The notes under the pieces: generated by a model
What the model was told of the DNA's origin: nothing
The model's database searches: none
What the model saw: the letters and a program-made list of their open reading frames with translations, nothing else
Position numbers and translations under genes: made by a program
Shown here: piece by piece, positions 1 through 10,619 of the stretch
Layout: every line of letters starts with the position of its first letter
Position numbering within the stretch: position 1 is the first letter of the stretch
Source of the DNA: Odontocerum albicorne
Taxonomy: Eukaryota > Arthropoda > Insecta > Trichoptera > Odontoceridae
Assembly (NCBI GenBank): GCA_949825065.1
Contig: OX463859.1
Coordinates: 17,813,220 to 17,877,219 of the forward strand
DNA length: 64,000 nucleotides
Reading direction: 5' to 3'

Positions 1-570
1 AATAAAAACATACTTTGTTTTTCCACAAATTACATTATATTCGTGACACATGTTTGTACCATATATCTAAGCTCTCTTTAGTTACGAGACCAATGTTTAT
101 GTCAGGATGGTGTCATGTTTCATCGAAATAGTATATGCTCTATTCACTCAAAAAAATAATTTAAAAGGCCTTGTAAATTCGTAAAGTTAATCATTTGTTT
201 TTGCTTATCTCTAATGTTCCTTAATTCATCGTTTTATGTAATTTTTGTGACATATGTAAAATTTTAACTTAGCTTTCTTTGAAATTATGATATGTCTCTA
301 TAATATGGTTAGCAAATCATGAAAAATTGTTATTAGGTAGACAACGCTTGTATCTTTGTATTCTAGTGCCTATGTTCATATCTGTATTCTAATATAATAT
401 ATACTTTCACATGCACATACTATTTCATATATGTACTCCATATAATTAGTGGAATAACAAAGTAATAGATTTTAATTTAATATTAAATTTAATTTAATGT
501 TAGATTTTAATTTAATATTAAATATTCCGAAAACAAATCACAGAAAATATTATTTACAGTTAAAACCTCG
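1..570. other. AT-rich sequence, nothing assigned
   Basis: No ORF, splice pair or repeat family was recognised. There is a short 'tttaatttaatattaaat' duplication near 475-525. Confidence 0.5.
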
Positions 571-574
571 GGAA

Positions 575-660
575 ATTGCCTGTATAACCTACGCGCCGAC
601 TGCTTAAGACACTTTTCTCGCAGCCCGGAGGTTGCGGGTTCGATTCCAAATTATTTCATG
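575..660 (+). repeat. tRNA-like SINE head
   Basis: A perfect B box 'ggttcgattcc' (637-647) is preceded by 'cagcccggaggttgc', as in SINE-A heads. The A-box area ('tataacctacgcgccg') is degenerate. It does not fold into a full tRNA by eye. Confidence 0.5.
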
Positions 661-839
661 TTCGTTTGCAATTTTGTATTAAAATGTCTCAAATCTCCAC
701 GATTATCAATTTCTAAGATATTTATGTATTTTTGTAATAATCTTATTTATCACGCTGAAACCTGTTTTAACGAAATACGAAGACGCAAAAACTATGAATA
801 AATCAATATGTCATTCGTCCCACAACTGCAAACATAGAC

Positions 840-1020
840 ATTTTTTTGCAGTTGTGATGAATGCCACACGAGGTCTCCGTAAGACATCGCATGCCTAAAA
901 GGTCACCTAAAAATTTGGGAAACAGCTGATGCTCTACCTCAAAATATTCAAATTGATGATTCGGATTAATTAATGTGCGTGGCCAGAAGACAATATCGTC
1001 TTCGGTCCCAGTAAGTGAGC
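840..1020 (+). other. Coding-like scrap of unknown origin
   Basis: From 898 one frame reads KGHLKIWETADALPQNIQID before a stop at 970, then LMCVARRQYRLRSQ. The text looks protein-like but is short and I do not recognise it. It is probably a transposon relic. A hairpin 'cacaactgcaaa...tttgcagttgtg' lies just upstream at 820-857. Confidence 0.3.
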
Positions 1021-1149
1021 CTCCTCGGGTTTAGAACATTGGAGTAGCCACAGAATTCACGATTCGTCATAGCACGTGTTCGTAACACTACCACACTTAT
1101 CATACGTGAAGAGGCAATACTACTCAAATAAGTATTCGGTGCGTGCGAG

Positions 1150-1320
1150 TATTGTTCATTTCAACATCCATGTTTTACTCCCATTCATCAAAGTTGGTAC
1201 TAAAACACTGCTGTGAACTATCGTCTAAGTACATTTTGATACTGTCCGATTCCAGATGCTTTAGTGCCACATTGATACTGTCCGATTCGAGATGCTTTAG
1301 TGCCACATTGAATTCCATAT
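1150..1320 (-). repeat. RTE-like LINE fragment (YGSETW region)
   Basis: The minus strand matches the stretch just before and around YGSETW in the 6450-6965 copy ('gttttactcccattcatcaaagttggtac' region). It includes a 36-bp direct duplication of 'gatactgtccgattc...' sequence at about 1238-1309. Confidence 0.55.
1238..1309. repeat. 36-bp tandem duplication
   Basis: 'gatactgtccgattc-agat' + 'gctttagtgccacatt' occurs twice. It lies within a minus-strand LINE fragment. Confidence 0.8.
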
Positions 1321-1789
1321 TTCATGGCTATTTTATTTTAAAATTAATTTTATACGAGTATTTCAACTTTTCTTCCATTGTCAAGGATTTAATAGTTACT
1401 ACACTTTGTCCTTACTCGGTGTAATTTGCATCAAAACAATGCTAAGTAATCTTATCCTGGTATGTTGATAATAAATGTGTACATAATACTGTATAGCATA
1501 CGAGTGTGGAATAAACGAAATTATCACAATTCACAGAATATATCTATAATAATTATATTAAGAGTTGTACTCACTCAGTGAAATGAGAGATTTTTATTTT
1601 ATGTTTTAACTTAAAACTCCAAACAACAGATTCAAGTATTCGAGATGTTTGATTAAAGATGAGAAAAGTATTAAATTTATTAACTTATTCAAGTATTTAT
1701 ACATAATCAAAATGTATTAACTTATTCGTGCATAATCAAAATATGTTTAGATGATAGTTCCCGACAGTATTTAAGTGTTATTTTTAATA

Positions 1790-2245
1790 TATGGGAGTGA
1801 AATGGGAACATTGAAAAATAATGTTGTTAAATAAATTATGTGGGCGTACACTGAGAAGAATATACGGGGAGACAATTTATAACAGAATTCAAAATGAAAT
1901 GATAACGAGCGAATGTGTACTCAAGGCTGGTGTACAAAGTAAGATAAAAAAGAGCACATTGAGATGGTATCTAGGCATATAGAATGGGTAAATGAATAAA
2001 TACTAACAAAAAAAGTATACAGTGCAAATGTGGGTGAAAAGCATTGCAGAGGAAGACTAGGAAAGTGCTATCGGATCAAGTGAATTACGGTATAGAAAGA
2101 AGGAAATGTTAAAAATTATAGAAATCGTAGGAATTGTATGAGAAGGTGCATGGATGTGGAAGAGGTAAAATATGTGTGTCGCGATTGGAAAGTCTGGCGC
2201 TCTGTCTTCTCTGTTTACCCCGACGGGCAGACGGCGTAATGGTTT
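1790..2245 (+). repeat. RTE-like LINE 3' fragment
   Basis: The + strand reads TLRRIYGETIYNRIQNEMIT, SECVLKAGVQSKIKKSTLRW, then, after frame breaks, the 'EGAWMWKR' region. The typical 3' end 'ctctgtttaccccgacggg' lies near 2212. It has several stops and frameshifts, and no RT palm. Confidence 0.75.
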
Positions 2246-2338
2246 ATACGTAACTTATTCTAAACCGAAAGTAATGGCTTACAATTAAGATTCTCAGCCG
2301 ATTATAGATAGTTCAGTTCAGTTCGATCGCACATCCAC

Positions 2339-2381
2339 CCACGCTGTTATGGGGGACAACATAAGTCCCCATCCAGCGTGA
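2339..2381. repeat. GC-rich hairpin
   Basis: 'cacgctg' pairs with 'cagcgtg', and inside it 'ggggac' pairs with 'gtcccc', with a loop of about 7 bases. It lies in an otherwise unassigned segment, 2290-2560. Confidence 0.65.
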
Positions 2382-2875
2382 GCTACACTTGAAGATCGAA
2401 ATCTTCTTTATTTTTTTATGAACGCGACGTCACATAGTGACGAAGAAGAAACTACTTCTGCGGTATATAGATATATCCACCGTCCAAAAACCAGTGACGA
2501 CAGGGTATAAATTGTTGAAGACTTTCGCAGAAGACTGAAATCGATGACGGTGACTTTTGGAAGATGCCGGAATGATGTTAAATGTAAAAAAAATCAGAGT
2601 ATATATAAACTAGAATAATTTACAAAATAAACCTCACGAATCCGTTCTTAACATATTATATTGATTGGAATGTTGTGATGGAACTGTTGTCGAGGCCGTG
2701 GCATACTAACAAACATTTTGATTTTCAAATAATACCACAAAAAAGTTTGGGGTTGTTTAACATCGGGTGATCTTGGTGACCTGTTCATATTGCCAAAACG
2801 TGAGATTAAACAATTTCAATAAAAATAATCACTTTTTCGCACGGTTCTTATGTTGTGTACTTGTTATTTTATTTA

Positions 2876-3100
2876 AGGACAATTTTATATAGCGTCGTTT
2901 AGAGAGCAAACTCTCCTCAAAGGTGTTGTATTTCGGGACTCGAACTCATTAATCAAATAACTTCTGGCAACTATAGCAGCGACAGAGCGAATCATATGTT
3001 ACGATTTCGTTGTATACAGTACAACATTGTGGGAGTATTGTCACGTGGCTATCTCTTTCAACCAACCAGAGGCGCTATACTCCAACAGAGATTGTTAATT
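2876..3100 (-). repeat. Composite repeat: Jockey-like 3' tail plus SINE-A tail
   Basis: 'tatatagcgtcgtttagaga' at 2887 is the reversed 3' tail of the LINE at 21560-22070. About 120 bp later comes the reversed SINE-A tail ('gtatacagtacaacattgtg', 'ctttcaaccaaccag'). The same two-part arrangement occurs at 29803-30000. Confidence 0.6.
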
Positions 3101-3545
3101 GGCCTTTCCAGTTCACCGCTCTTCTTTTTTACATCGTCCTTTATTGTCCATGCAGTGAGACTCTGCAATCAGTTATAAACCATTGTTAGACTCGCTCCGT
3201 CCTTAGCATACTTTAAATAGCGACTGAAAACACTCTTAATTTTCTGGTCAGTAAAATAACGTGTTTCATTCCTGATTTTTTTTCCTTTCATCTCCAACAT
3301 CCCTTCCTTTTCCTTTGATTGATGATATCTCACTATACATGAAAAGGAATGTTCTGGTGATTCTCCGTCTTTGTGGGGTTTGTGGGGCATATGCTCACGT
3401 ATGTGTTCATGGATTTAGTGGGGATGGAATGTTTTTGCGACCATGTAACTTGCTTCATTTACTTTTGTCTGGTTGGTTGGAAGAGATCGTCGCCTGGCAA
3501 TAAACCCGCCAGATTTTATTTGCAATAAAAGTGTTAAATAAATAA
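3080..3545 (+). repeat. LINE-like 3' region with TTAAATAAATAAA tail
   Basis: The repeat runs from 'ctccaacagagattgttaat' to 'aagtgttaaataaataaa'. Its reverse complement is at 33515-33990. No protein is evident. The last 70 bp ('tggttggttggaagagatcg', 'ctggcaataaacccgccag') are shared with the SINE-A tail, so this could be the 3' end of the LINE that mobilises SINE-A. Confidence 0.65.
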
Positions 3546-4389
3546 AATTAATTAATAAAGATATTTATGATGCTTCGTATGAAAACCAAATTGACAACAA
3601 AATAATGATAGATTGCAAAAAAATAACGATTTTTCCAAATAAATGAAGGCATTTTCCAAAGAATTAACGGCATCATCCAAAAAATTCAGCATGGTGTTAT
3701 TTGCAATCATATGAGGCTTTCTCTTGTCTTAAATTTTGCTACAGAATTGAAATTCTTTAGTAAACCAATGAAAAGCATAAAAGTAAACGACGTCTAGACG
3801 TCATGGCGACGAATTATTTTCACCTGACGTCGAAAAACTTCAAGGCTATCCAAATAAACTGATTTCAGAAAGAAAAGAAATTGTGTCGAAACTTTGAAAG
3901 ATTTTTTCCTATATATAATACATACATATGGTACACGTATATAACATGCCATGTTGTTTTTTTGTTTTAGCAAAGAGGACGGATCTCTATGCTTTTATGT
4001 ATGCTCAACACAGCGCTATTGTGTGATATTGTATTACTTAACAGCGCTGTGCATGCCGTATATTAACTATTATTATTGGCCTAGAGGAAAGGAAAAGTAA
4101 AAGATGTAGGATCGAGATCAAAGGAAAGTCATGAAATAAATATATATTTTTCAATTATCTCTTGAATGTCGTTAAAGATGGAGAGCATGTGATGGGTCTG
4201 ACGTTAGTTGTTTATGATATCAGATTGATGTGAGGGGCATGGCCCCGCCATAACATGCTGCCTCAAAACCCGCGCAATGTAATTCTCAAATAGCACATGA
4301 ATTAGTTCCGTGGTTTAACGATACTTATGACTTCATTTCTATATATTTTCCTTACATTTTATATAATATTACTTAATTTAAAATTCTAG
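3546..4389. other. Intron-like sequence before the candidate exon
   Basis: AT-rich, with no recognised transposon. The segment 4140-4330 is slightly richer in GC but has no open frame. Confidence 0.4.
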
Positions 4390-4500
4390 AGTCAGAAGAA
4401 GCCAAAGAGATGGGTGAGACAACACAGCATATGCTGTCCATTGGGCAGAAGCCTTCCGGTGTATCAAGTAAAACCACCCAATATTTGGGAGCAGTAGCAG
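4390..4500 (+). CDS. Candidate internal exon of an unrecognised host gene
   Basis: The 111-bp segment follows a T-rich tract ending in 'ttctag' and is followed by the strong donor 'gtgagttg'. With two bases carried from an upstream codon, it reads without a stop: 36 codons, including GQKPSGVSSKTTQYLGAVA, then a single leftover G (phase 1). The segment is richer in G and C than its surroundings and matches no transposon family seen here. Hydrophilic residues (SEEAKEMGETTQ) come first and a small hydrophobic run near the end. I do not recognise the protein. Acceptors at 25967, 43362 and 56809 all fit its phase, which suggests alternative splicing. No upstream partner exon was identified. The splice signals and open frame are seen; the exon status is inferred. 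Confidence 0.6.
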
Positions 4501-4682
4501 GTGAGTTGTTTTCCTTTTTTTACTCTAAATGGAGAATTTATAATTAAATATTTATTACCATCTATACCTCCTTTACTGTCCATGCACTAATGAGACTTTG
4601 AAACCAGTTATCAACTAATGTTACACTCGCTCTGTCATTGACATGCTTTAAAGGGTGATTAAAAGACTTATTAGATATTAAG

Positions 4683-4913
4683 GTCCGCAAGATATCCTAT
4701 CTGGGTCACATTTCACGTGGAGAGAAGTACGAAATCCTTCAGTTGATACTGATGGGCAAGATCGAGGGGCAGCATGGTCCTGGTAGAAGGCAAACATCTT
4801 GGCTGCGCAATATAAGATGCTGGACGGGGATGAGGCGTGTGGAGGACCTGTTCCGGGTTGCGCAAGATAAAGAAGCCTTTGCCAGAGTGATTGCCAACGT
4901 CGGGGGGACCTGA
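4683..4913 (+). pseudogene. RTE-like LINE (second group), Pol C-terminus with stop
   Basis: A 76-codon open frame reads VRKISYLGHISRGEKYEILQ, then LILMGKIEGQHGPGRRQTSW, LRNIRCWTGMRRVEDLFRVA and AFARVIANVGGT, ending at TGA 4911-4913. This is the standard C-terminal signature of RTE-like LINE proteins ('LGHI-R--KYELLQLI--GKI-GKRG-GRR--SWLKN...IANL'). It is 5'-truncated but has no internal stop, so this copy is younger than most others here. It lies 180 bp downstream of the candidate exon 4390-4500 but is unrelated to it. Confidence 0.88.
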
Positions 4914-4979
4914 TGGAGCACGACAAAAAGAAAAGATTTCTTAATTGATTTGGTATTTATATTGTAGAACTCCATTTTA

Positions 4980-5296
4980 TTACAGAATGGTTTGACACCT
5001 AAATATGAAAAAAATCTACACAGTAACTTAAATTTAAGTGACAGATATGTTTCGCTTTACAAAAACATTGTTAAACTGGACGCAATGCATTGCTTACCAA
5101 GCTTATAATACGAGTATATATCAAAATATTTTACAATCAGTTAATTAAAACTAATATAAAAATTGTTTTAATATGAGTCGACTATCCTAACACCTTTTAA
5201 CCGACAATGCTTTTATAAAACGAAACAGATGTCACTTTAATATATAAGTTATAGTGAAGATTTTTTTCACATTTAAGTTTCAAATCATTCTGTGAT
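4980..5296. mobile_element. Foldback MITE
   Basis: The left arm 4980-5075 ('ttacagaatggtttgacacc' ... 'ctttacaaaaacattgtt') is the imperfect reverse complement of the right arm 5203-5296 ('gacaatgcttttataaaacg' ... 'caaatcattctgtgatt'), with a spacer of about 127 bp. No ORF. Related single-arm sequence occurs at 8790-9050. The target duplication could not be fixed. Confidence 0.7.
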
Positions 5297-5772
5297 TAAA
5301 AAAAACTAAATTTGTAATTAGTAATGTAAAATCTTTTATACTCGACGATTGATTTTATTTGATTTAATTGGGTTCAATCTGTATCGATGATAAAATAATA
5401 AAGAAAGATTTGAAGGGTCGTAAAGTTATGGCACTGTAGCATTACCCAAACACCAAGGCTTGATATTGAGAATTATCAATTTAAAACTGTTAACAGGTTC
5501 ACTTATTTCTGCTCTCTTGTCGCGGCGAGAAGTGATATAACTGAAGAATGCAAACAAGAATTATTCATGCAAACCGGTACTACTTTCGATTGCAGAAGAT
5601 ATTCAGGTCTCGAGTTGTAAGCAAGAAAACAAAAATTCAACATTCATATGACCTAATAAACGCGTTCGAAATATATAAATTAATAATAACCAAAATAAAC
5701 TAGGATAGCCTTAACATGTTTGAAAGAAAATGTGCTAAGAAGAATTGCTTAGCTCCCAATAGTAAGGTCATG

Positions 5773-5806
5773 CACTTTGAATGTCAAAACTCTGACATTC
5801 AAAGTG
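5773..5806. repeat. Perfect 14-bp hairpin
   Basis: 'cactttgaatgtca' (5773-5786), loop 'aaactc', then the exact complement (5793-5806). The stem is too short for a typical microRNA precursor. Confidence 0.8.
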
Positions 5807-5809
5807 ACT

Positions 5810-6120
5810 TCAAAACATCAAGCCTGTGGTGAACGCACTTTTATTGATATATTAAAAATATCACAAATTTACGGGATAAAAATATAAAATTTTTATTTGA
5901 ATATGACCCAAAATGATGTGTATAGATAAAATAGTATATGAATAATATAGATGTGTATAGACAAAAATTCATAAAAAAAAAACAATATAGGTTTTAACAG
6001 GAGAAATCCGTGCAAAGTGGATAAAAAAAAAAAAAAAAAAAAAAAAAAATGTGTAATCAGTATCCAATATAATACTTATATACTTTTTAAAAGTATTTAT
6101 GTAATATGACACTTGTATTA
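5810..6120. other. AT-rich sequence
   Basis: Apart from the poly-A run at 6023-6049, nothing was recognised. Confidence 0.4.
6023..6049. repeat. Poly-A run of 27
   Basis: Uninterrupted A tract. It may be the tail of a retroposed sequence on the + strand, but the sequence upstream is not recognised. Confidence 0.85.
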
Positions 6121-6131
6121 TATGAATTTGT

Positions 6132-6220
6132 CTACCCTAATGGTTCAGCGTTTAAGTCGTTTGACTTTCGAACAAAGGGTCCCGGATTAGATTCCCGGTG
6201 GTCTCACGTTTCACGTTTAG
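6132..6220 (+). repeat. tRNA-like SINE head
   Basis: 'ctaatggttcagcgtttaag' stands at the A-box position and 'ggattagattcccggtgg' at the B-box position. It is degenerate. Confidence 0.45.
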
Positions 6221-6449
6221 TTTTCACTGTGCTTCAGGATTGATATGATCGAGTATGCCTAAAATATTCTTTGGTAGAGCTTTGTAGCAGCCTATTATCA
6301 AGCCGAGGGTTTAATAGATACAGTGCTCTTGAGATGATAGTTATAAATAAGGTCACGAAAAAATACAAAACAACGCAATATAAATCAGGAGAAATTGGGA
6401 CACGTTACCTCGTTTTCAGGCATTCTGATTTAAATATGCCTATAAATAG

Positions 6450-6965
6450 GGTGTCGGGGTAGGTAAAGACGACAGAGTGTCAGAATTTCCTATCTTAACA
6501 CACCCTATGCCTCTTCCACATCCATACACCTTCAAATACAACTTCCACGATTTCTCAGACTTTCTACGTTTCCTTATTTTAAAATAGCATTCACGTGATC
6601 CAACCATTCTTTCTTTGGTCTTCCTCTGACACGTCTTCCACTCACATTTGCACTTGTATATCTGTTTTGTTAGTCTTTTTTCATTCATTCGTTCCACATA
6701 TCCAAACCATCTCAATATGCTCTTCTTAATTTTATTTAACACATCGGCCTTAAGTTCACATTCATCCCGTATAACCTCATTCTGTATTCTATCATACATT
6801 GTCATTCCATGTATTATTCTCAATACACGCATTTTTATAGCATTTATTCGGCTCAAATCAGAATTTCCCCACGTCCACGTTTCACTCCCATAAATCATAA
6901 TTGGCAGCAAAATACTATTGTGGACTATCGTGTTAGCAGATTTTTTCACTGCCCGGTTCGAGTAT
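6450..6965 (-). pseudogene. RTE-like LINE, Pol C-terminal part (best-preserved copy)
   Basis: The minus-strand frame from 6949 gives NTIVHNSILLPIMIYGSETW, IKMRVLRIIHGMTMYDRIQN, VLNKIKKSILRWFGYVERMN and a basic C-terminus. The YGSETW and 'LRW-GHV-RM' blocks are the hallmark of the region after the reverse transcriptase palm in RTE-like LINEs. The end near 6455 carries the 'CCTACCCC'-type 3' tail shared with about fourteen other copies here. The open frame is about 169 codons; the endonuclease and palm are absent, as expected of 5'-truncated copies. It is useful as the reference for the other remnants. Confidence 0.85.
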
Positions 6966-6994
6966 GCCCATTAATAAAAACTAACTAACGGTAC

Positions 6995-7060
6995 GCGAGC
7001 CTTGACCCAATACAGATTTTGGCACGCGGCCAAAAAAGGTTGGTAACCCCTGTTCTAGTT
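6995..7060. repeat. Possible hAT-type element end
   Basis: 'tggcacgcggccaaaaaagg' followed by 'ttggtaacccctgttctag' resembles the terminal sequence of hAT-derived MITEs ('CAGGGGTTACCAA...'). The other terminus was not found. Confidence 0.35.
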
Positions 7061-7469
7061 CAATTATGAATAGCAAATTACTGGCCTAATTGAATGTCTC
7101 TTCACCCGAAGACAATATTATCCGATATATTAAAGAGGTACCATACGAATGTATGAATCACATATTATTGTTATAATCTGGCAAGATGCGAAATATTGTT
7201 ATTATCTGGCTAGATGCGAAATTTTGTTAATTTTATGGCTCGAGAATAGATTTGAATCTCAAATCACGCGGTAAAATCTTATAAACAAACACGAGATCGC
7301 GTTTCGCGCCTCGTGATGTTTTGTGTAGGTGATTCTGTTGGCACCGGTTCAATATTCACTGGTGCCATTCTTTCGTTCATAATTTCCCTGTAACAATGTA
7401 TTTTTACAGTTGTTTCTCACTTAACACTTTTGATCCAATGTTTTTTTTTTATATCGTATTGTAGAAAAT

Positions 7470-7715
7470 ACCACCATGCCTGTTCATTTTGGGATAAACA
7501 GAGAGAACAGACTTGCACAGCATAATTATAATATCCATGCACATAGATATATAGCCACGTCTACATTCATACACATCGTAAAACATTTTTCTCTCCTTCT
7601 CATACTTCTTACATTTCCCTCAGATAAATTTTCTTTCTTTTACATTTCTCAATATCATCAACCTACTTACACTCCAGGCAAAATTTATTTCATGCCAGAG
7701 ACCCAGTCAATCCAA
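7470..7715 (-). repeat. RTE-like LINE 3' end fragment
   Basis: 'tgttcattttgggataaacagagagaacag' is the reverse complement of the family 3' end (seen again at 62595). The following sequence to about 7640 corresponds to the last codons of Pol. It is heavily decayed. Confidence 0.55.
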
Positions 7716-7719
7716 TAGA

Positions 7720-8500
7720 TAGAGGGAGTAGCTCTGTCGGTTTCATTTCTGTTGTAGGAACTACTGTCGTCGCTGAATATTGTCGTCACACACGGTCAAC
7801 GACCGACGAAACGACCTTCGGATATGTCCAAAGGTCGCATACCAAAACATTGATATTGTTTACCCACAAATACTATTTACGATACATTCCACAGTAGAAA
7901 GAGAACGCATCACGCTGTCTCGCCGTTTTCGCCAACAAATTGTCTACCCACAATATTATTTGCGATGCCTGCAATATTTCAATCGACCATCTCTGCACGC
8001 ACAGAAGCGAGATAAAAATATATTGCGGGCGCACTCCCGCGCCCATTCTGAAATGTATAAATACCTACTAACCGATAAATAAAGCATCATTAATCATTAA
8101 TTATTATTCATTGATTCATTCACTCTCTCTTTCCGCATTGCTAATTGACGTATTTTATTTAAATACCAAACAATCAAAATCATCAACGCGTCCTTCAAGG
8201 ACATTCGCTAAACTGTCATTATATTGTTTAAACTAAGCTTGTGGTTTCGCGTTAAGCTAAAATATCACATTAGTATCAAGTTTCCGTCCTCTTAATTGGA
8301 TTCCGTCTTGATTTGTTTGTTGTTATCTGATATTTAACGTCTCAATAAAGAGAAGAAATATTATTCTCCATGTTAAGGATCAGATTATCAAAGGCATAAA
8401 TACCCAAGACACCGTCTCGAAATATTTTTTTCAATTTAATAAAGTACACCGTAGGTACTTTAAAGTACGAGTACTTGAAAGTAAAGTACACCATAGACAG
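7720..8500. other. Unassigned sequence
   Basis: A 100-codon frame at 7780-8082 has no recognisable motif and no coding signature. 'cttgcgggcgcactcccgc'-like GC spots near 8030 suggest an old element. Not called as a gene. Confidence 0.3.
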
Positions 8501-8509
8501 CGCCGACTT

Positions 8510-8725
8510 TGGCGTTTCATTTTTTTCAAAATATTATTCACTTGATCCACTCATACTTTTCTCGGTCTTCTTCTACAACGCCGTCCATTCAAATTTACAC
8601 GATTTAAATACATTTTTATTTGTTGAATACATTTTATTTGAACAAATACATTTGTTTTGTTAGTCTCTCTCCATTCGTTCGTTTTACGTGGCTAAACTAT
8701 CTCAAAGTGTTTTTCTTCAAGTAGT
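8510..8725 (-). repeat. RTE-like LINE fragment
   Basis: 'ttcacttgatccactcatac' and 'tttgttttgttagtctctct' are the reverse complements of the 'W-DQVN' and 'RLTKQ' coding stretches of the 6450-6965 copy, in the same order. There is no open frame. Confidence 0.6.
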
Positions 8726-8789
8726 TATTTATTAATTTGTTTAAACTCACAAATTGTAAAAAAAAAAAACATTTTGCTAAATAACAGTT

Positions 8790-9050
8790 TGATAATGCTT
8801 TTGTTAAACGAAAATTATCACTTTGATTTAAGTTTATTGTGAAGATTTTTTTCCCATTTGAGTGTTTCGTATAATTATTCTTTACTTATTTTACGAAGAC
8901 AATCATTCCGTGATTGTTGTGTCAAACGTGTGATCGTAAATTTATTTCCTTTCAAATTTGAGTGTTTGATAAAATAAATGTTTACTAAACAAATACAATC
9001 ATTCGGTGATTGCTGCGTGTTAGACGTATGATCATATTTTTTATTATTTT
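8790..9050. repeat. Single-arm relative of the 4980 MITE, with ~100-bp duplication
   Basis: 'gataatgcttttgttaaacg' and 'gtgaagatttttttcccatt' match the right arm of the 4980-5296 element. The following segment is then repeated at a period of about 100 bp: 'atttgagtgttt' at 8856 and 8956, with 'caatcattc-gtgattg' in both units. Confidence 0.55.
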
Positions 9051-9449
9051 TTTAATATGGTATTAAAGATTAACGCATAATCTAGCAAAGCTTCTGAATT
9101 TTGATCAGGCTTATATTAAACTCTTAAGGTTATTTGTGTCTTACTAATGTCGTTCACACTAGTGAGGATTTTAAATTGACGTTTAATATGTCATGATATT
9201 GTCATTAAGATATATTACTAACGACTTAACGTAGAATTTATTGTTTGATTTGCTATGGAATATACTGAATGAATGTAGTGTTGATTGTAAATTCATGCGT
9301 GGTATTTCGTCATTATATTATGCTGAAAGAAGAGCATTGTCATGTCGGAAGTCAGGACTGGATGATGATGATGGAAAATACGCATTTTCTTCAACATGTT
9401 ATTCTGGTGACTTGTACAAAGTTTGACAATGCAGTATTTCACGGGTATA

Positions 9450-10403
9450 CGAGTCATATCCAGAAACTAAGTGTACTGAATTTTTGTAGGTTACAATTTT
9501 TTTTTATTTAAACAAAAAAAATACGTGGTTACCGTTGAACATATGTAAGCTATTTTTCGACATAGTCGCCATTCCTCTCAATGCAGGTGGTGAAGCGGGG
9601 TATCAACTTTTTGATGCCTTCCTCTAAGTAGTTTCCCGCCAACCCCTCCGTCCACTTCTCCACCTCCTTCTTTACCTCCTCGTCGGTTGAAAACCTTTTT
9701 CCACCCATGTGCAGCTTCAGGGAGGTAAAGAGATAGTAATCTGAAGGTGCTAGGTAAGGGGAATGCGCGGGATGGTTTAGGACATCCCATTTAAACGAGG
9801 CGAGTAGTTCCTTCGTGGCGTTGGCCGTGTGTGGTCTTGCATTGTCATGCAGCAGGCAGACTCCCTTTGTCAGCATGCCTCTCCTCTTGTTCTGAATCAC
9901 CCTCAGCAATTTTTTTAGGGTCTCACAGTATCTTGCAGAGTTGATGGTCTCCCCTTGAGGCATATATTCAATTAAAATTATGCCTTGACAGTCCCAAAAC
10001 ACGGATGCCATGATTTTCTTGGCTGAAATTGTGGTTTTGAGCTTTTTGGCGGAGGGTGAAGAGGTGTGATGCCACTGTTGAGACTGCCTTTTGGTTTCAG
10101 GCGTGTAGTGTGCAACCCAAGTTTCATCTCCAGTAACGATGGAGCGGAGAAATTCATCTCCATGGAGTTTGCAGCGCCTCAAAAACTCTTGCCTTTTTAC
10201 AAAATTTCGCACTTGGCGGGAGATTGGTTTGACATTTTTCACGAAACGTGTTGTCGCGTCGACACTTCTCAACGTACTGACCTCGAACCGGTCTCGTTGC
10301 AGAGGGGAAGGGTCAGGCTACACGGAAGTGTAGCCAACATGTCGAAAATAAAATCCATCCGGTCGTGAGAGCCTCAGTACACTTAATTTCTGGATACGCC
10401 TCG
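9450..10403 (-). mobile_element. Mariner element, internally deleted (copy 1)
   Basis: The element is bounded by imperfect inverted repeats of about 28 bp, starting 'cgagtcatatccagaaact' on the left with 'ggatacgcctcg' at the right end. TA dinucleotides lie on both sides (9448-9449 and 10404-10405), the mariner target duplication. At 954 bp it is about 350 bp shorter than a full mariner. The missing part is the N-terminal DNA-binding region of the transposase; the catalytic region on the minus strand is kept. Its sibling at 45962-46862 keeps the N-terminus and loses other parts. Confidence 0.93.
9550..10272 (-). pseudogene. Mariner transposase, catalytic domain, N-terminally deleted
   Basis: The 240-codon frame covers the catalytic half of a mariner transposase, which cuts and pastes the element at TA sites. 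The D,D34D triad is complete: D in VTGDETW, D in LHDNARPHTA, and 34 residues later D in YLAPSDYYLF. The helix-turn-helix region is gone. The first 20 or so residues are read in a different frame from the original start: in the sibling, the same bases read MSIQSPAKCE. A deletion therefore joined the first dozen codons to the KRQEFLRR region and shifted frame. It cannot make a full transposase, because the domain that binds the inverted repeats is absent. Confidence 0.9.
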
Positions 10404-10619
10404 TATATTTACAGGACGGAGTGTCACATTTAGACTCGTTCCTCCCTAGTGTAAGTGTACCTAAGCAATTAGGGCCTTATGGAACGTTTACATACCCATT
10501 TTGGGGAAAGAGATTTCTTCATCTCATTTCAATTGAAATTGTAGGCGCAAAGGGCACATGTGGTCAGACAGCACATATTCCAGGTAAAGAATCAGGTATC
10601 ACCATTAAGAAATTTGTGA

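Noticed and set aside
575..660. Functional tRNA gene
   Set aside because: Only the B box is good; the A box and the cloverleaf are not, and the same head occurs in SINE-A. The same reasoning applies to the heads at 6132, 28245, 38080 and 60573.
3169..3390. 73-codon minus-strand frame
   Set aside because: It lies in the dispersed 450-bp repeat also present at 33515-33990, so it is repeat sequence rather than a gene.
4678..4975. Minus-strand frames of about 80 codons
   Set aside because: They are shadows of the + strand LINE Pol frame at 4683-4913.
7441..7500. Splice acceptor before AAAATACCACC as another exon
   Set aside because: The downstream sequence is the reversed 3' end of an RTE-like LINE.
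7780..8082. 100-codon frame as a gene
   Set aside because: No recognisable motif, no splice context and no convincing composition.
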